Of a stretch of DNA of 64,000 nt, positions 9,173-21,467 are shown in pieces; position 1 is the stretch's first letter; every line of letters begins with the position of its first letter. Source of the stretch: Linum tenue (Eukaryota > Streptophyta > Magnoliopsida > Malpighiales > Linaceae); the NCBI GenBank assembly GCA_946122785.1, contig CAMGYJ010000011.1, positions 3,658,001-3,722,000 of the forward strand, read 5' to 3'. The notes beneath the pieces were generated by a model. That model saw only the letters and a program-made list of their open reading frames with translations. It had not been told where the DNA came from and ran no database searches. The position numbers and the translations under genes were made by a program.

Positions 9173-10880
9173 TTGTGTCCTCTGCCTTTTGAGTCTGCTG
9201 ATCCGGGAGATCTCTTTACTGCTGACGATGGACCTGATCAACCGCCCGACCTGCTCCCTCCATCATCACCGCCCCTCAGTCCCATCTCATCCAGTTCCTC
9301 GTCGTCATCAAATTCGGAAGCTTCATCACCTTCGCCTTCTCCTCCTCCAGTGGCCCACCGACACTCGACTCGCTCTACGTTTGGACAACCCCCATCTCAT
9401 TTGCGTGATTTTGTGACCTATAATGTTGCTGGTATTGTGGTTCCTACCAGGTATAAGCAAGCTCATGGACATACCGAATGGGAGGGACCAATGGATGTTG
9501 AAAAAGATGAATTGCATGCCAACAACACTCTGACTCTAGTTGATAGAGCTCCGCCTCCCATTCCCGTCATTGGCAGCCGCTGGGTTTATGATCTGAAGCT
9601 TCGACACGATGGGAGTCTCGAGCGCCACAAGGCGTGTGTGGTGGTGCAGGGCTTCAGTCAGGAGTTTGGTATTGATTATACCAAAATATTTGCTCCAATT
9701 GCGAAGATGCAGACAGTCCGTACTCTGCTTGTCGTGGCCGCGATGAGGGGTTGGTCTTTACTGCAGCTTGATGTGAAGAATGCTTTTCTTCACGATGATC
9801 TACATGAGGTGGTTTATATGGAGAAACCTCCCAGGTATGAGCTTGGATATCCTAATCAGGTTTTTCGGGTTAATAAGTCGCTCTATGATCTGAAACAGGC
9901 TCATCGCGCCTGGTTTGATAAGCTGCAACAGACTGTCACGGATCTGGGTCTTTGTCAACGTCTTAACGACCCGTCTTTATTTCTTCGTAAGTCGGCTGCT
10001 GATCTCATGGTGCTCTTAATCTATGTTGATGATATGGTCGTGACTGGGGATGATGGTGCGGGTATTCGTGCGTTGACAGATGGCCTTCATGCCGCTTACA
10101 ATCTTAAGGAACTCGCTTCCTTATCCTATTTCTTGGGTCTCGAGGTAACCCGCACACCTGATGGGATTTTCTTGAACCAGCATAAGTATATTGATGATCT
10201 TTTGCAGGACACTCAATTTGGCACCGATCGTCCAGTTTCCACTCCCATGGAAGTAAATGTTAAGCTTGGTCGAGATACAAGCACACTACTCATCAATGGG
10301 TCTCGTTATCATCTATTGTTGGTAGTTTGATTTACCTCTATCATACTCGTCCTGACATATCGTATGCAGTTCAGGTGGTCAGTCAGTTCATGGTCAATCC
10401 GCGTGATGCTCATTTTCTTGCTGTTCAGCGTATTTTGCGGTATCTTCACCAGACATGACACGTGGGTCTCTTCTTTCCGTCGAAGGGGAAGGATGAGCTT
10501 CAAGCCTTTTCTGATTCTGATTTTGCAGGGTGTATTGATACCCACCGGTCTACGAGTGGTTGGTGTGTTCGCTTCGGGGAAGCCTTTATTTCTTGGCGTT
10601 GTAAGAAGCAGGACAAGGTTTCGAAGTCCTCGACTGAACCTGAGTATCGTTCCATGTCTGAAGTGGGTTCCGAGTTGGTCTGGTTGAGCCGTTTGCTAGC
10701 TGATTTTGGTGTCTCATGTCCCACCCCTATGTCGTTATACGTGGACAACACTAGTGCGATCCAGATTGTTGTGAACCCGGTCCTTCATGATAGGACTTAA
10801 CTCATCAAGATACATATTCATTGCATCTGTGACTTGGTTCGTGATGAGGTGTTGCTTCTCCATTACTTGCCGACTGAGTA
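9173..10880 (+). pseudogene. Reverse transcriptase and RNase H remnants, copia element 2
   Basis: The frame 9173-10330 encodes most of an RVT_2 domain, including LQLDVKNAFLHDDL, YDLKQAHRAWFDKL and the active-site YVDDMVVTGDD. A frameshift near 10,320 follows. RNase H (about 10,462-10,800) has STSGWCVRFGEAFISW, SSTEPEYRSM and YVDNTSAIQI. A TAA ends it at 10,800, although ADLFTK-like residues continue to about 10,910. The RT core is surprisingly intact compared with the rest of the element. Confidence 0.82.
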
Positions 10881-10980
10881 GCAGGTAGCCGATCTTTTCA
10901 CTAAAACCTTCTCATCCAGTCGTTATTGGTACCTGTCTAGCACATTGATACTTCGCGAGCGGCATCAATTTGGGAGAGGA

Positions 10981-11656
10981 TGTTAGCGGATTGGGTTAAA
11001 CCCACTTGTATATATGTATCTCGTATGTAGGTGTTTATTTGGACTAAGTGTGTTTTAGCTCATGAGACTTTGTAAAGGGCTTGGGTTCACGTGCATGGGA
11101 TTAGGGTTTAGAGAGCAACTATATATATATGGCATATATATATATATGGCAAAGGCTAGCGTACGTCCGGGCGTACCTTAGTCTACCGTACGCCCGTTGA
11201 GTTTTACTATTTAGATCATGAATTAACCGGAGTTTTTGGCATGATACTATACCCTAACCTATAATGGATAAACCCCAGTCCCTAATTTTCAAACCCAACT
11301 CATGAGTTTCATTTAATCTTAAAAAGTAAATCAACAGTAATTTTGACAAATCAAGACCTTTGATTTTCATTTCAAGATTGAATGAATATTATGCTTTGGA
11401 TTAGTGAATTAGGGACTGGGGTTTATCCATTAGTGGTTAGGGTATTGTATCATGCCCAAAACTCCGGTTAATTCATTGTCTAAAGAGCATATATATATAT
11501 GCTCTTTATGAGACTATAGCAGATCATCCGATTACACCATTGAATAAGATACCAGCTGGAGAGGATTCTCTCCCGTGGACTAGTCCCGTATATTGGGGAT
11601 ACCATGTATATCGAGTGTTATCGTTTCTTGTTTGTTGATTACGCTCAACTTGTTAA
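10981..11656 (+). repeat. 3' LTR of copia element 2, enlarged by a foldback insertion
   Basis: The LTR starts TGTTAGCGGATTGGG directly after the purine-rich GGGAGAGGA tract and ends CTCAACTTGTTAA. Of its 676 bp, at least 272 bp (11211-11482) belong to a foldback structure, and AT microsatellites lie on both sides (about 11,120-11,150 and 11,488-11,500). The exact size before insertion cannot be judged because the 5' LTR is truncated. Confidence 0.75.
11211..11482. mobile_element. Foldback MITE-like element in the 3' LTR of copia element 2
   Basis: Two arms of about 76 bp are near-perfect inverted copies: 11211-11286 (TTAGATCATGAATTAACCGG ... AGTCCCTAATT) and 11407-11482 (AATTAGGGACTGG ... 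CCGGTTAATTCATTGTCTAA). They are separated by about 120 bp of AT-rich DNA. There is no coding capacity. No clear target duplication was found, so the true ends may lie further out; a GC-rich block with GTACG repeats at 11,158-11,200 borders it on the left. Confidence 0.7.
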
Positions 11657-12430
11657 GAGATATTAGGTACCCAAAACAAAATGGATACTTGATTCTAGTG
11701 TAGCTTTTGCTTTTCTTTTTTTTTTTTTTTGTTATGGAACAAACTAAAAATGTGAAACCACCAACAATTGAAAGAAATAAATCCCACCGCAGGACCTGTA
11801 CTGCACACGCAGACTGCTTTTACTGCTCATGCTGACCGAGATGTACTGTTATACCCCGGAAGCTGGCTCTGTGTGGGCTGGCGTTGGGTGGGGGCTCTTT
11901 GGGATCAGACGGGTGTTTGGCGGGTCGGTTGGGATGGAACTTGGTCGTTGGCCTGTTTTGGTCTGTTGGATCGGTTGTGGTCCACGAACGCGTTGGTCAC
12001 CAGGGCCCCTCGGTGGCTGGAGCCTGCCCAGTTGCTTGATTGGATTTATTTAAGGCGGCCGGTCTATTTTCCTTGGCAGCTGTGTCACGGCCTTTGCAGG
12101 CGATCGACGTATCCGTGGGTGGGAGACTCAGAGATGGTGGGCCATAGGGGGACTGGAAGGGTTTATTGCAGTGGCTCTGCAAGTGGCTTAGGGCAAGGTC
12201 AGAGTATTTGAGGTGTGGAGCGTTTAAGAGGTGGGAGTCGTGCCGGTTTCGGAGGCTGAGAGAGAAGGGAGGTATGGGAGAAGAGAGGTATGTCTTGATG
12301 ATGTAGACTGGGCATACTTTCTGAAACTGGAAAGGTAATTGAGGGGACTAATCAGGAAGCAGAGAAAGAAAAAAAAATATGAGGGGATAGAAGCTTGGTC
12401 AGGGAGGCAGAACAAATGAGATTGACGGTT
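11657..12430. other. Intergenic, partly GC-rich stretch
   Basis: The interval 11,770-12,240 is clearly richer in G and C than its surroundings and has an open frame of 147 codons on the plus strand. That frame has a tryptophan-rich, biased composition and resembles no family I know. A minus-strand frame ending ATEGPW recalls the tail of some plant LINE ORF1 proteins, but too weakly to call. I see no reliable gene. Confidence 0.35.
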
Positions 12431-12479
12431 GGCAGAGATATTTCGTTCGTTTGCTTTGTGTGGTTAATCTAATCTACCC

Positions 12480-14460
12480 GTGGTACTATATTCTCTCTCA
12501 TCGAGGTCAGAGAAGCACTCTTCTCTTGAAATATATCTTCCTCTTTCTTTGCATTCGTTTTCTCTTCCTTTTCTTGACTGGGTTCATTCTCTCTCTTTCT
12601 ATCTAGAAAAATGGGGTTTCTTTGATCCTCTTTTTTCAGGTTTGTTCATCGCCTCTCTCAGGAACAGAAGGATCCGAGCTTTGCATCAGAGCTGATTCTT
12701 CCTTCAGCTGTGAATCTCCTGTGGTGAGTCTTTCTATGGATGCTTTGTATTTCGTTTGTTTCAGTGGATCGATCGGAGTTCCCTGATTTCTTTTGTGATT
12801 TGACTGTTGGGATTTGAGTGTCCTGGAGTGGATTTGGAGCTATTTGGAAGAGGGAGGGAGGATTCGAAGAACACCCAGAACCACAGGTTCTATACTGATT
12901 TCATGTGATTGTTCCTCTGTCTCTCAAAATTTTGTTTCTGTCGTAATGGTTTATATATATTGATCATCTTTTGTTTTCTCTCTACTTTTGGCTCTCTTCT
13001 CATTTTCGAAACGAGTAGAGCTTGGAGCAATCAACTGGCAAATTTGAGAGGGTCGGAGAGGAATTGGAAGAGACTCAGATCCCCAAAGTATGTTTTCTGT
13101 GTTTTCCTGATTGAGATTTATGTTACTCTTTCATCACTTTAAATCTTAATGCACTTTCTCTTGCTGAGAGAGAAATTATTTATCTCATTAATTGGTTTCT
13201 TTCTTTTTCTTCTCACCTTCAAAAGATTGGTTGGAGCAAGAAGGGAGTGAGCTCTGCGCTGTCCACGGTGGGAAACTGAACAGCGGATTCAAGCGGTCGT
13301 TGCAAGCGGCCACCTAGGAATGGCCGAGAATCCATGTCTGACGTGGAGAGAACGCGGAGAAGACCTAGAATCGCCAGATCTGCTGCACCTATTCCTTTGT
13401 TGATCGGGGTTGGACAATACCCACGACCTGGGAAGACGAAGTCCACGACAAAGGGAAACCAGATTTGCGAACCATGCCGTTGAGAGGTGAGGTTTTGATG
13501 GTTTTGCTTTATCTTTTTTCTGTGGTGCTTAGCTTTTTTCAGTTTGTAATTCTTTTTCTTCTCTTTTCCAAAGAAATGCAGGCGACCAGTTCTTGACAGA
13601 GATTTCGTTGGTCGGGGGTGGATTGCTTGGATTTGAAGGGCAATCCGAAAATGGATTCCGGGTGAGATTTCTCGCTATCTCTCATCCGTCGATGTTGAGT
13701 ACCTCTATATCTTACGCTGGTTCTTCTCTGTTTTCCTTTTTCGACGGTGTTTGTGAAGCAATCTCCTCATTGTTGGGCGGTCAATTAAGCCAGTAGGGTC
13801 GCCTTTGCTGGAGCAAGAAGTAATTGGTTCTAAGATGAGTGGAACCTTTGGTTGGTCACGATGAGTGGAACCCTTGGTTGGTCAATGGATTTTAAGGGTA
13901 CAGAGAGGGCTGCAAGAAGATGCAGATCAACGTGTTGCCGTTTTGCATTTGGTAATTGTTTCTTTGATGATTGAGTTTGCCTTGCCTTCATGAATCTCAT
14001 TTTTTCTTTGCTATTGCCGACCGCAATTTGACTTCAACTCTGTCATTTTTTCAGCTGTATTCTTAGACTACAACGAAGGTGGTTGGGTGTTTGGAACAAG
14101 GAATGAACACATGTGTACACTGGATTATCCCATGGTGATGGATTTTTAATCTTGCCATCCGCTTTTTTGTATTGTCTTTGGCCCATTGCGGTTGCAGTAG
14201 GTTGCATTCGAGTTTCGGGTAATGATGTTCTTCTTTTGTGTTGTTTGTGTGCTTTCAATGCTCTTAATGTTGAGCATGGTGTTCGTTTGTGGATTAGGAG
14301 ATGATGTTATTCGTCTGTCCGTTTGGCTGATAGTGTCTTTTTTCCAATTGATGCACCGACGAGAAAATTTGGTCTCTTGCTGTGGCCTTTCATAGGATTA
14401 TATATTATATTATGACAACAAATTTTTATTGTATAGCTGTTGGCTGCAGGATGATCAAAT
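12480..14460 (+). ncRNA. Candidate spliced noncoding transcript or leader exons
   Basis: Several exon-like blocks are bordered by good splice signals: a CT-rich leader (12,480-12,640), TTTTTTCAG|GTTTGTTC (12,639), CTGTG|GTGAGTC (12,723), CCTTCAAAAG|ATTGG (13,226), GAGAG|GTGAGG (13,485) and GAAATGCAG|GCGACC (13,582). The blocks contain no long open frame and no recognisable domain. A 26-bp unit containing GATGAGTGGAACC and TTGGTTGGTCA is repeated in tandem near 13,834-13,885. It may be a long noncoding RNA or the 5' leader of something lost. Transcription is inferred only. Confidence 0.3.
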
Positions 14461-15684
14461 CAATACCAGCAAGCCTTCAAACTGCTATTCACCATTTGTT
14501 TTCCCTTACAGCTAACCGGTTTTCTTGGTGTGCCACTGATTGAAAATGTGATTCAAGCCCTCCATAATTGTAAAATGTGTACTTTGTGAAGGCATTCTAG
14601 AGACAAGTGTCAGGCTAAAAAAATAGGTAATTTGTATGTATGTGGGTGTTTTTTCGTTCAGCTATTGGAATTGTTTTTAGCTCAAGTATTACCGATTTTT
14701 AGTGTCTGTGTGTTCATGTGGTTATTGTCCTGTGAGGTTTGTCCTTGAGAACAATTCTCAGTCTCTATGACCAGTCTTTTCAGTCGATGACCAGTCTCCC
14801 TCATTTCCTGCAGTAGAAGGTAAGGTAAAGGTGGGGAGTCACATTTGATATAAATGGATCATTTTGTAGCTTAATATGCAGCACCACTCTTGCAATATCA
14901 CCTATGGTCTCAGTACTGACTGTAGTGTTCCTATTCTGGTCATGTAGAAAATCATAGCATCGCTTAAGTGAGTCATCTAGATTCAAGCCTGTTTAGATTG
15001 CTTATGTCATGAAGGAGTTAGTTAAAAAGGTTAGATTGTTATGTTAGGTTGGTAGTCTTGATCATATTTCCATAATTAGATGTATTGCTTTGATGAGCAT
15101 TTGTTCTATGATTGATAAGTGTTAGTTTTCTAAAACTTTTTGTGAATTTGCCCGATAGAAAATCATGAATCTAAGCAGAGATGAAAATGCATATTAAGTA
15201 GCAGAGAATCTCAGGAAAAATGCAGACTACCTAACGAGAATTAACAAACCTCTCAAGCTTTGCCAATTGATAACTTCTCAAATTATTATCAGCAATGGTA
15301 CTGGTCCGCTGGATGCAGTATACGCAACCCAACAAAGAAACAAAAAGACAGACATTTTTACCCGTGTAAGCCGCGATAAAGAGCGGTGCCTCAAATGTAA
15401 AACAGGTGGAGTGTAGGCCCAAACAACAAAACCCAACGTCCATTCGTTTTATGACACCGTCACGGACAGTTTGCCCTTTCGAATCCCTGAACTGTCGCAA
15501 GGCTTCCGAAGAAACCAACCTCTGCGCCCTCGATCGCAAACCGCCGCGAAAGCCCCATACTTGGACCGCAGGAAATTCCTGCCACAAAGGTGGGTCCTCG
15601 ACTACTTCTACGTCGCCATTCTTACAGTTCCTAAAATTACTGCTCATCGGTTTCTTCGTTGGGAAATCAGAAACCACACTTGAA
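14461..15684. other. Intergenic region upstream of the first RPA-like gene
   Basis: I see no gene. Open frames here are short and on both strands, and the longest (15,231-15,740, minus) overlaps the first exon of the RPA-like gene antisense and resembles nothing known. The last 300 bp probably hold the promoter and 5' leader of the gene starting at 15,685; no clear TATA box was seen. Confidence 0.5.
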
Positions 15685-17565
15685 ATGGCCACGTCGCAGC
15701 AAGATCGGGAACGTGCACGATGCGATGCCATGGTCCCCACCGATCTTCAGGGTGAGTGCAGTCAGTTTTGGGTCGTTGGTCCTGTGAACATTATCGATTC
15801 CAATACGACCGCCCACTAAAAAAGGCTGGCCGCTTTGCTAAATCACAAAATCTTGAACTGTGTTACAGATCCTGTTGCATCTTCCGACACCTTTCGAGGT
15901 TTACGTTTGGGTTGCAACCATCGTACTGTGGTCGCACGGCTTGTCAGGTTATGGTTTCAAGTCAGGAGAGGAAACATGAGGAGGAAGAGAACCATGCACA
16001 TGCTTTGGCTTGACAAAAAGGTTGTTGATTAAACACCAGACATCTTTGCAAGATCTCACCATTCTGCATTTTTCATTATAACAAATTTGTACATGGTGCT
16101 TTCAGCACTTAGATTACAAAGAATCTGAACAATTTCTCACATGCCAAAGGAGTGTTTCAATGATCAGCTGCTTTCTGACAGGACCGATTGCTCGAGGGAA
16201 TGGTTGAGGAGGAGGACATCAGGGAAATTTCCACAAAAATCAAAGTCAACAAGCTCCATCGACTGGATACAGTTGTTGCTGTCCCTGCAAGAGGAACGGG
16301 TCGGATTGTTCACAGAGAATTACGCTTATTGCTGACATCCAGACAGCAAATTTCCTATATTCACGAGAACCCCGAGAATCCCCAGTTTCCCGTTCGCTCA
16401 TACATAAACTCTGACTTTTCAGTGGCGCCAAGGCAAACAGATAGCTACGACTGCCATTCAGGTGCGCTTTCATTTGTTTATCTCATTACAATATCCTAAT
16501 AAATGTTTTTGTGCCTTAACTCAATTTTATGATTTAGACATCATGGGATGCGTTAGGCGCCTAACATTCCCAAGAACAATTGATGGAACCTTGAAAGAGT
16601 TCCTTTTGGTCATCGAGGATGCGTGGTATATTTTCAAGAATTAATAACCATTATTTCCTTTATGAAAATTGACAGAATAACATATTTTTTATTACAAACA
16701 GTGGAGCAAAGGTTGTGGTTCGTTACCGTGGCTATGACATAGATGACTATTTAAAGGATGCACCAACTGCTGAAACTCGCTTGCCTCTTATCACAACTGT
16801 TAAGTTAGCAATGCGAGTGCCTCCTTCAAATGGCCATAAATATGCAATCGAATTTAAATCCACGCCTGCCAGTAGAGTGGTTATACGAACATACGCAGAT
16901 GCCTTCAAGGACACCATGCACATGTACATTTCTTCCAATATTACCTGCACATTAGTTGACCAACAAATATTGCATCACCAATGATTCAACGCTAACACAA
17001 TTTGTTTGCCTCCAATATAGTTTCCTAAGGAAGCGAAAACCAGTTCCTTACGTCAGAGTGGACACTGGGGAGAAGCTAGGTTGGCTGCGAGCACCAAGAC
17101 CTGAAAAGAAGACACTTGGTGAGATTAAGGCAGCCCTTGGTTCTACAGCAAGCGGCAACAAGGTAGTCCCCTGCTGATTCTTTCATATCACGCAGGTTAT
17201 CTACAGAGAATCCATCTGCATATCGACTCCAGCAATACCGGGGTAAGTGTTAATAATACCTGTGTCGTTTGTTCCCTAGCTAATACATATATTAGCTGCA
17301 AACCTAACGTTAACTCTTTGATACAAGCTTGCGCTATCAACTGGAAGCAAGATGTCGCGACGGTTCAGTGGAAGCTGACGTCGTGCTGGAACACGAGGCA
17401 GTTCTGTCATTTCTCTGTGTACCACCAAACAAGTACACGGCGCTGAGTAAGGAGGACATCAACCATTTGCTCGGGAGGCACCGTGGCAAGACATTTGCAG
17501 GGGAGCTATACATTGCGTGGCCAGATCTGAAGTGCCCAAATTCACATTCCGCGCCACACATCTGA
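15685..17565 (+). CDS. RPA70-like OB-fold protein A (DUF223/RPA1-like)
   Basis: Eight exons: 15685-15751, 15869-16020, 16182-16461, 16538-16622, 16702-16923, 17021-17162, 17196-17242, 17328-17565. All borders are GT-AG and codon phase closes, giving 410 residues. Residues 25-170 look like a first OB fold (FRGLRLGCNHRTVVARLVRLW, then MHMLWLDKK). A second OB fold starts DIMGCVRRLTFP and continues FLLVIEDAGAKVVVRYRGYD, with the typical RPA1 tail STPASRVVIRTYAD. A third, divergent fold is GSVEADVVLEHEAVLSFL. Known RPA1 proteins bind single-stranded DNA in replication and repair. This one lacks the C-terminal zinc finger, so its DNA-binding role is inferred. It is the paralogue of the gene at 21,468. 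Confidence 0.7.
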
Positions 17566-18491
17566 ATTCCCACGCTATGGAACGAATCAGCCTTTGACAA
17601 GTGATTCAGCATGCTTTGCCCAGTCCATTCACATGCTAGCTGTCAAATTCTGCAGAGAATGTCAAACAATTTATGCTTGTGTGCTTTTGCAATATGAGAA
17701 CTTGCTATTAGGTTATCTTCTGTACTGTACATGCCGTTCCCTGAACATGACCCACATATTCTGTAGATCTTTGTTGGTCTGGCTATTTCGCAGCAACAAC
17801 TGCCACCTGACTTAATCAGGTAGTTCAGTCGGCCTGAATCTATTGTAAATGTTGAAGACATATTTTGGGAATTACTTTTGCATATGTATCGTTATGTCAT
17901 TGCCACAATAGTAATCAGTTAGCCAATTGGTCCCTAATATGGACTATGATTCAAGAGTTGTTTGAATATTAGAAGTGATGACAACAATTTCCTTGCATAC
18001 TACCACCGTTTCCCATATGTGATCTTTAACATTATGATTATTGAAGCAGGAACTGGCTATTGTTACGTATTTATTCTTATTTTTTCATATCATCGAATCT
18101 AATGTTTTTTGCAAATGCTTAGAAATAGCATTGCTTTGTATGCCTCCCGTTTAGCAAGAATTATAGAGATCATTTGTGGTTTCAATTCTCCATCAGCAAC
18201 GATATCTAATGCTGTAGTGTACAAAATTGATGTTGAAAGACTACACCTAAAAAATACAACCCGACTCTTCCATCTGAGCCTTTAGCCCAGAACTTATGCC
18301 TGATCTTTACCCTTTCTTTCCTCTTTTCCTTTCGTTTCGTCTACCTCACAACCAGTTTTTTTTGTGTGCCTGCTTCCTCTATTTCCCGAACCTTCTGTTT
18401 GGCTAACCAGGAGAATAACGCTACTGCTGTTCCACCTTTCTTATTCTTCCTCTCACTTAACCTTCTTCCTCTATTTCCTCATAGGAAGGCA

Positions 18492-20541
18492 ATGTCTGCT
18501 CCTAAGCTACTTCTCGATCTTAATGGAACTGATGACCTAGAAACTATTCTGAAATTACGGGTCCTACATGTTTGGGTATCTGACGACCTAGAAAAACCAT
18601 ATTGCAGTCTCTGGACCGATGCAAAGGTAACACTCTATTTGCTTTCAGTTTTCCTATTTTCTAATATCATTTATGATCCTGAGTCATCTCTGTTGCTTCG
18701 TCTGCTGCCTACTTTGACAGGGAACATTGATTCAAGCCGTCGCCTCATCAAATTTAGCTGCCCATTTTGGCATAATCCTGAAACTAGGTTGTGTATATTT
18801 AGTTGCTAGATTCCATCTACAACAAACACAAACGATGTGCCATCCTTGCTCCCATACATTGAATTTGGTTCTTTCTCAAGAAACCAGATTTGACAATGTA
18901 ACCATGATGTCGCCTGATTTTTGTGCTAATTCGTTTGAGTTTGTTGCCTTCAACTCCCTGTACTCCTTATCTCACTCAGCAAACCAGCTAATAGGTTTAC
19001 CTACCAAACTACTTTAAACTCATGAGCTCCGCTTCAATTTGACCATTACAGTTGGCGAGCTGACTATGTTTGCCAACCTCTTCAAATGTAGATGTTGTCG
19101 GAAATGTTGTGTCCGTAGCTGGTCTGTCATGCTCAGTAACCTCTGCTCATGCTATTATTAGGCGCAAGCTGGTCATACAAAACGAGAGGTTTTCGATGCA
19201 TTACAATTATCTACTTTTCCAGTCCTTCATTTGTTATCTTTTATTTCCTCTTTTTTCATTGTCTTTGTTTCGCTGTACTTTTTGCAGACATGTACGCCTT
19301 AATATTACCATCTGTGGTGATGTTGCACGATCTCTAGATGGGGAAGAACTAGCATACCTTGGCCGTTCTGGTTCTGTTGTGCTAGGTGTATGTAGTCTTC
19401 AATTAAGTAATGTAACAACAGGTTAGATCGCAGTTTTCGACCTGATAACTAATGTTTGCCTCATCTACATTATCATGTATTAATACTTACTTTTTCACTG
19501 TTTTTCCAAGACGCCATATTTTTTACCAGCACCCCTGCCACACGCTTTGTGCTGGAACCAGCTTGTGATTTGGCAAATCTTTTGCGCTCTGCGTAAGTAA
19601 CTTCCAATGAAGCTTTTCAAAAATTTACTTTTTCTTTATCTAATATTTTACCCAATATGTAGCTCTCTTGGTGGAAATGATACAATTCAATACTATCCTC
19701 CGTGGTTCTCGACCTCTTTTGAAGAACACATATTCCAAGCTGACAGTACAAAAACAATTCTGGACCTGATCCACCTTTGCAACCCATCAATGGTTAATGT
19801 ACGTGCTACTTACACAAACCTTACTCTGCCAGCACTGCATTTCATGCATGCATACTGAGATCAAGCGTAACATGCTAATTTATAAAACCTAACCTATTTG
19901 TTTGTCTGGTTGCTTTTAGTTGACCAATTGATGCAACCGTTTGTGTAATTCCATTTTTCCTGAACCAACAAAGTGCTTCCCTACCTAACTTACTTTGCTT
20001 GTCTGCTTTATTTACTTATATATAGGCTACACATTACCATTGCTTGGCACAGGTCTTCTCCGCTCAGTCTTCCCGACCATGGTTTTACCTAGGATGTGCA
20101 TTTTGCTCCAAAACAGCTAGAGAGTTTCCTGGTACTACTGATTTTTGGTGTGATGAGCATGAGCAGTTGATGGGTCAGGAAACCCAGAAATGGTTTGTCT
20201 AACACAAAACTATTTCTTCATTGCAACTTCCACAATTAGCTAACGCTGAAATTCTTATACATTTTATCAGCTACAAAATCCATTTGGCAGTGGGAGACAC
20301 TACAGGTTCTGCATGCTTTATCATGCTTGGAAAGACCGCTGAGTCTTTACTTGGAGTTCCTGCTAACGAACTGTCGGCGCGTAACCCTCAACAGCATGGC
20401 CATTGCCCTCCAGAAATTGTTGCCATGAATGGACGTTGGTTTTCATTTGACATTCAACTCCCTAAACCTGGCTATTTACCTCAAACCCCTTTGGAGTTCA
20501 CCATCCTTTCTGTGGCCAACCTCAACCAGCCTCACCAGTAG
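18492..20541 (+). CDS. RPA70-like OB-fold protein B with zinc finger
   Basis: Eight exons: 18492-18626, 18721-18994, 19092-19188, 19288-19421, 19511-19592, 19663-19798, 20026-20192, 20271-20541. Phase closes throughout for 431 residues. OB fold 1 begins LETILKLRVLHVW. OB fold 2 begins DVVGNVVSVAGLS and ends with the RPA1 hallmark TSTPATRFVLEP. The C-terminal fold holds a zinc finger C-x2-C (GCAFCSK) ... C-x2-H (WCDEHE), then YKIHLAVGDTTGSACFIMLG. This is the layout of DNA-binding domains A-B-C of the RPA large subunit, without the protein-interaction N-domain. It would be expected to bind single-stranded DNA in the nucleus. The start at 18492 follows a possible acceptor (CCTCATAG); an upstream in-frame Met exists at 18366, so the N-terminus is uncertain. 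Confidence 0.75.
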
Positions 20542-21467
20542 TCCAAGCCAATATCAACATGCACATGAATCACCCAGTCAACAACATCAATTGAAGTTTA
20601 GCATTCTTCTTGCTGATCACATGGTGTATGCAAGTGCATCAATGAGTTTTATTGAATAAATCTCTTTCTCCAGATTTGCTGCAACAAGATGTGTGCTTGG
20701 AAGATCTGCAGCGTACCCAAAGCTACTGATTTTGGCATAGATCAGCAACACTTTTGTCAAGAGCAGAGAGTATATGTTCCTTAGTGTTTTATATTGGTTG
20801 GATGTGTAAGTTATTAATAGGTAAGGAAAAAGTTCCCCAGTGAATCAAGTGTTCGATTTTCCACACAATGGTTCCAACCAAATTTGTAAGTTGGAGAAAA
20901 TCAATTTTGTCAATTTGTAAAGAAAAGCCTCGATCTGTTGTGTTTTGGACCCATGGGATTGATATACATATGCTTATATTAGTTGAGAGAACATTTTTAT
21001 GTTCGGAAACAATAGACCCCACGACCCACCAAAAGATACAGGCCCAATGTCTGGCCCGTTAATGGCTCAACCTCTATAAACCTTAATATCCTTCACCAGC
21101 TTAGAATCACAATCTCCTACAGATCCGCCGCGCAAACCCCACACCTCTAACTGCCAGACAAACCAGACCTCGGAGGTAATTCCCCATCTTTTTCTGCGCC
21201 ACTAATTTACAGTTTAAGATTACTACTCATAAATGGGTTTCGTCTGCTACTGCAGGGACCCACCGAAAATGGACGATTTGGGAAAAGAACGACGCTCTAA
21301 AGAAAGCGATTCAGATGTCCCATCGATCCGCAAGGTGAAAGCTAGACGCCTTAATTTTATGAAGTGGTCCTGCGAAAATGTCTCGAATCCTCTGCGATTT
21401 TCGCACAATTGTTATTTTACTTCTCTGTCTTACCTTTATTCGTGTTCTAGATGCCATTGTGGCTTCC

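Larger units (their letters stand above)
6638..11656 (+). mobile_element. Decayed Ty1/copia element 2
   Basis: The element has a truncated 5' LTR (6638-6741), a TGGTATCAGAGC primer site, gag, zinc knuckle, protease, integrase, RT and RNase H remnants in copia order, then a 3' LTR starting TGTTAGCGG at 10981. The end of the 3' LTR (about 11543-11656) matches the 5' remnant closely. No target duplication could be found, since the 5' LTR has lost its start. Coding sequence is broken by many stops and frame changes, including TGA near 6998 and TAG near 8618. Its sequence differs clearly from element 1, so it is another lineage and older. Confidence 0.9.

Noticed and set aside
11768..12211. 147-codon plus-strand open frame in a GC-rich stretch
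   Set aside because: Biased Trp/Gly composition, no recognisable domain, overlaps another open frame and lacks gene context; treated as chance.
15231..15740. 169-codon minus-strand open frame
   Set aside because: Antisense to the first exon and leader of RPA-like gene A, with no domain or codon pattern supporting it.
21060..21090. CTCTATAAACCTTAAT as a Helitron 5' end
   Set aside because: It fits a TATA box of gene C as well or better, and a 5' end cannot be fixed from TC plus AT-rich sequence alone.
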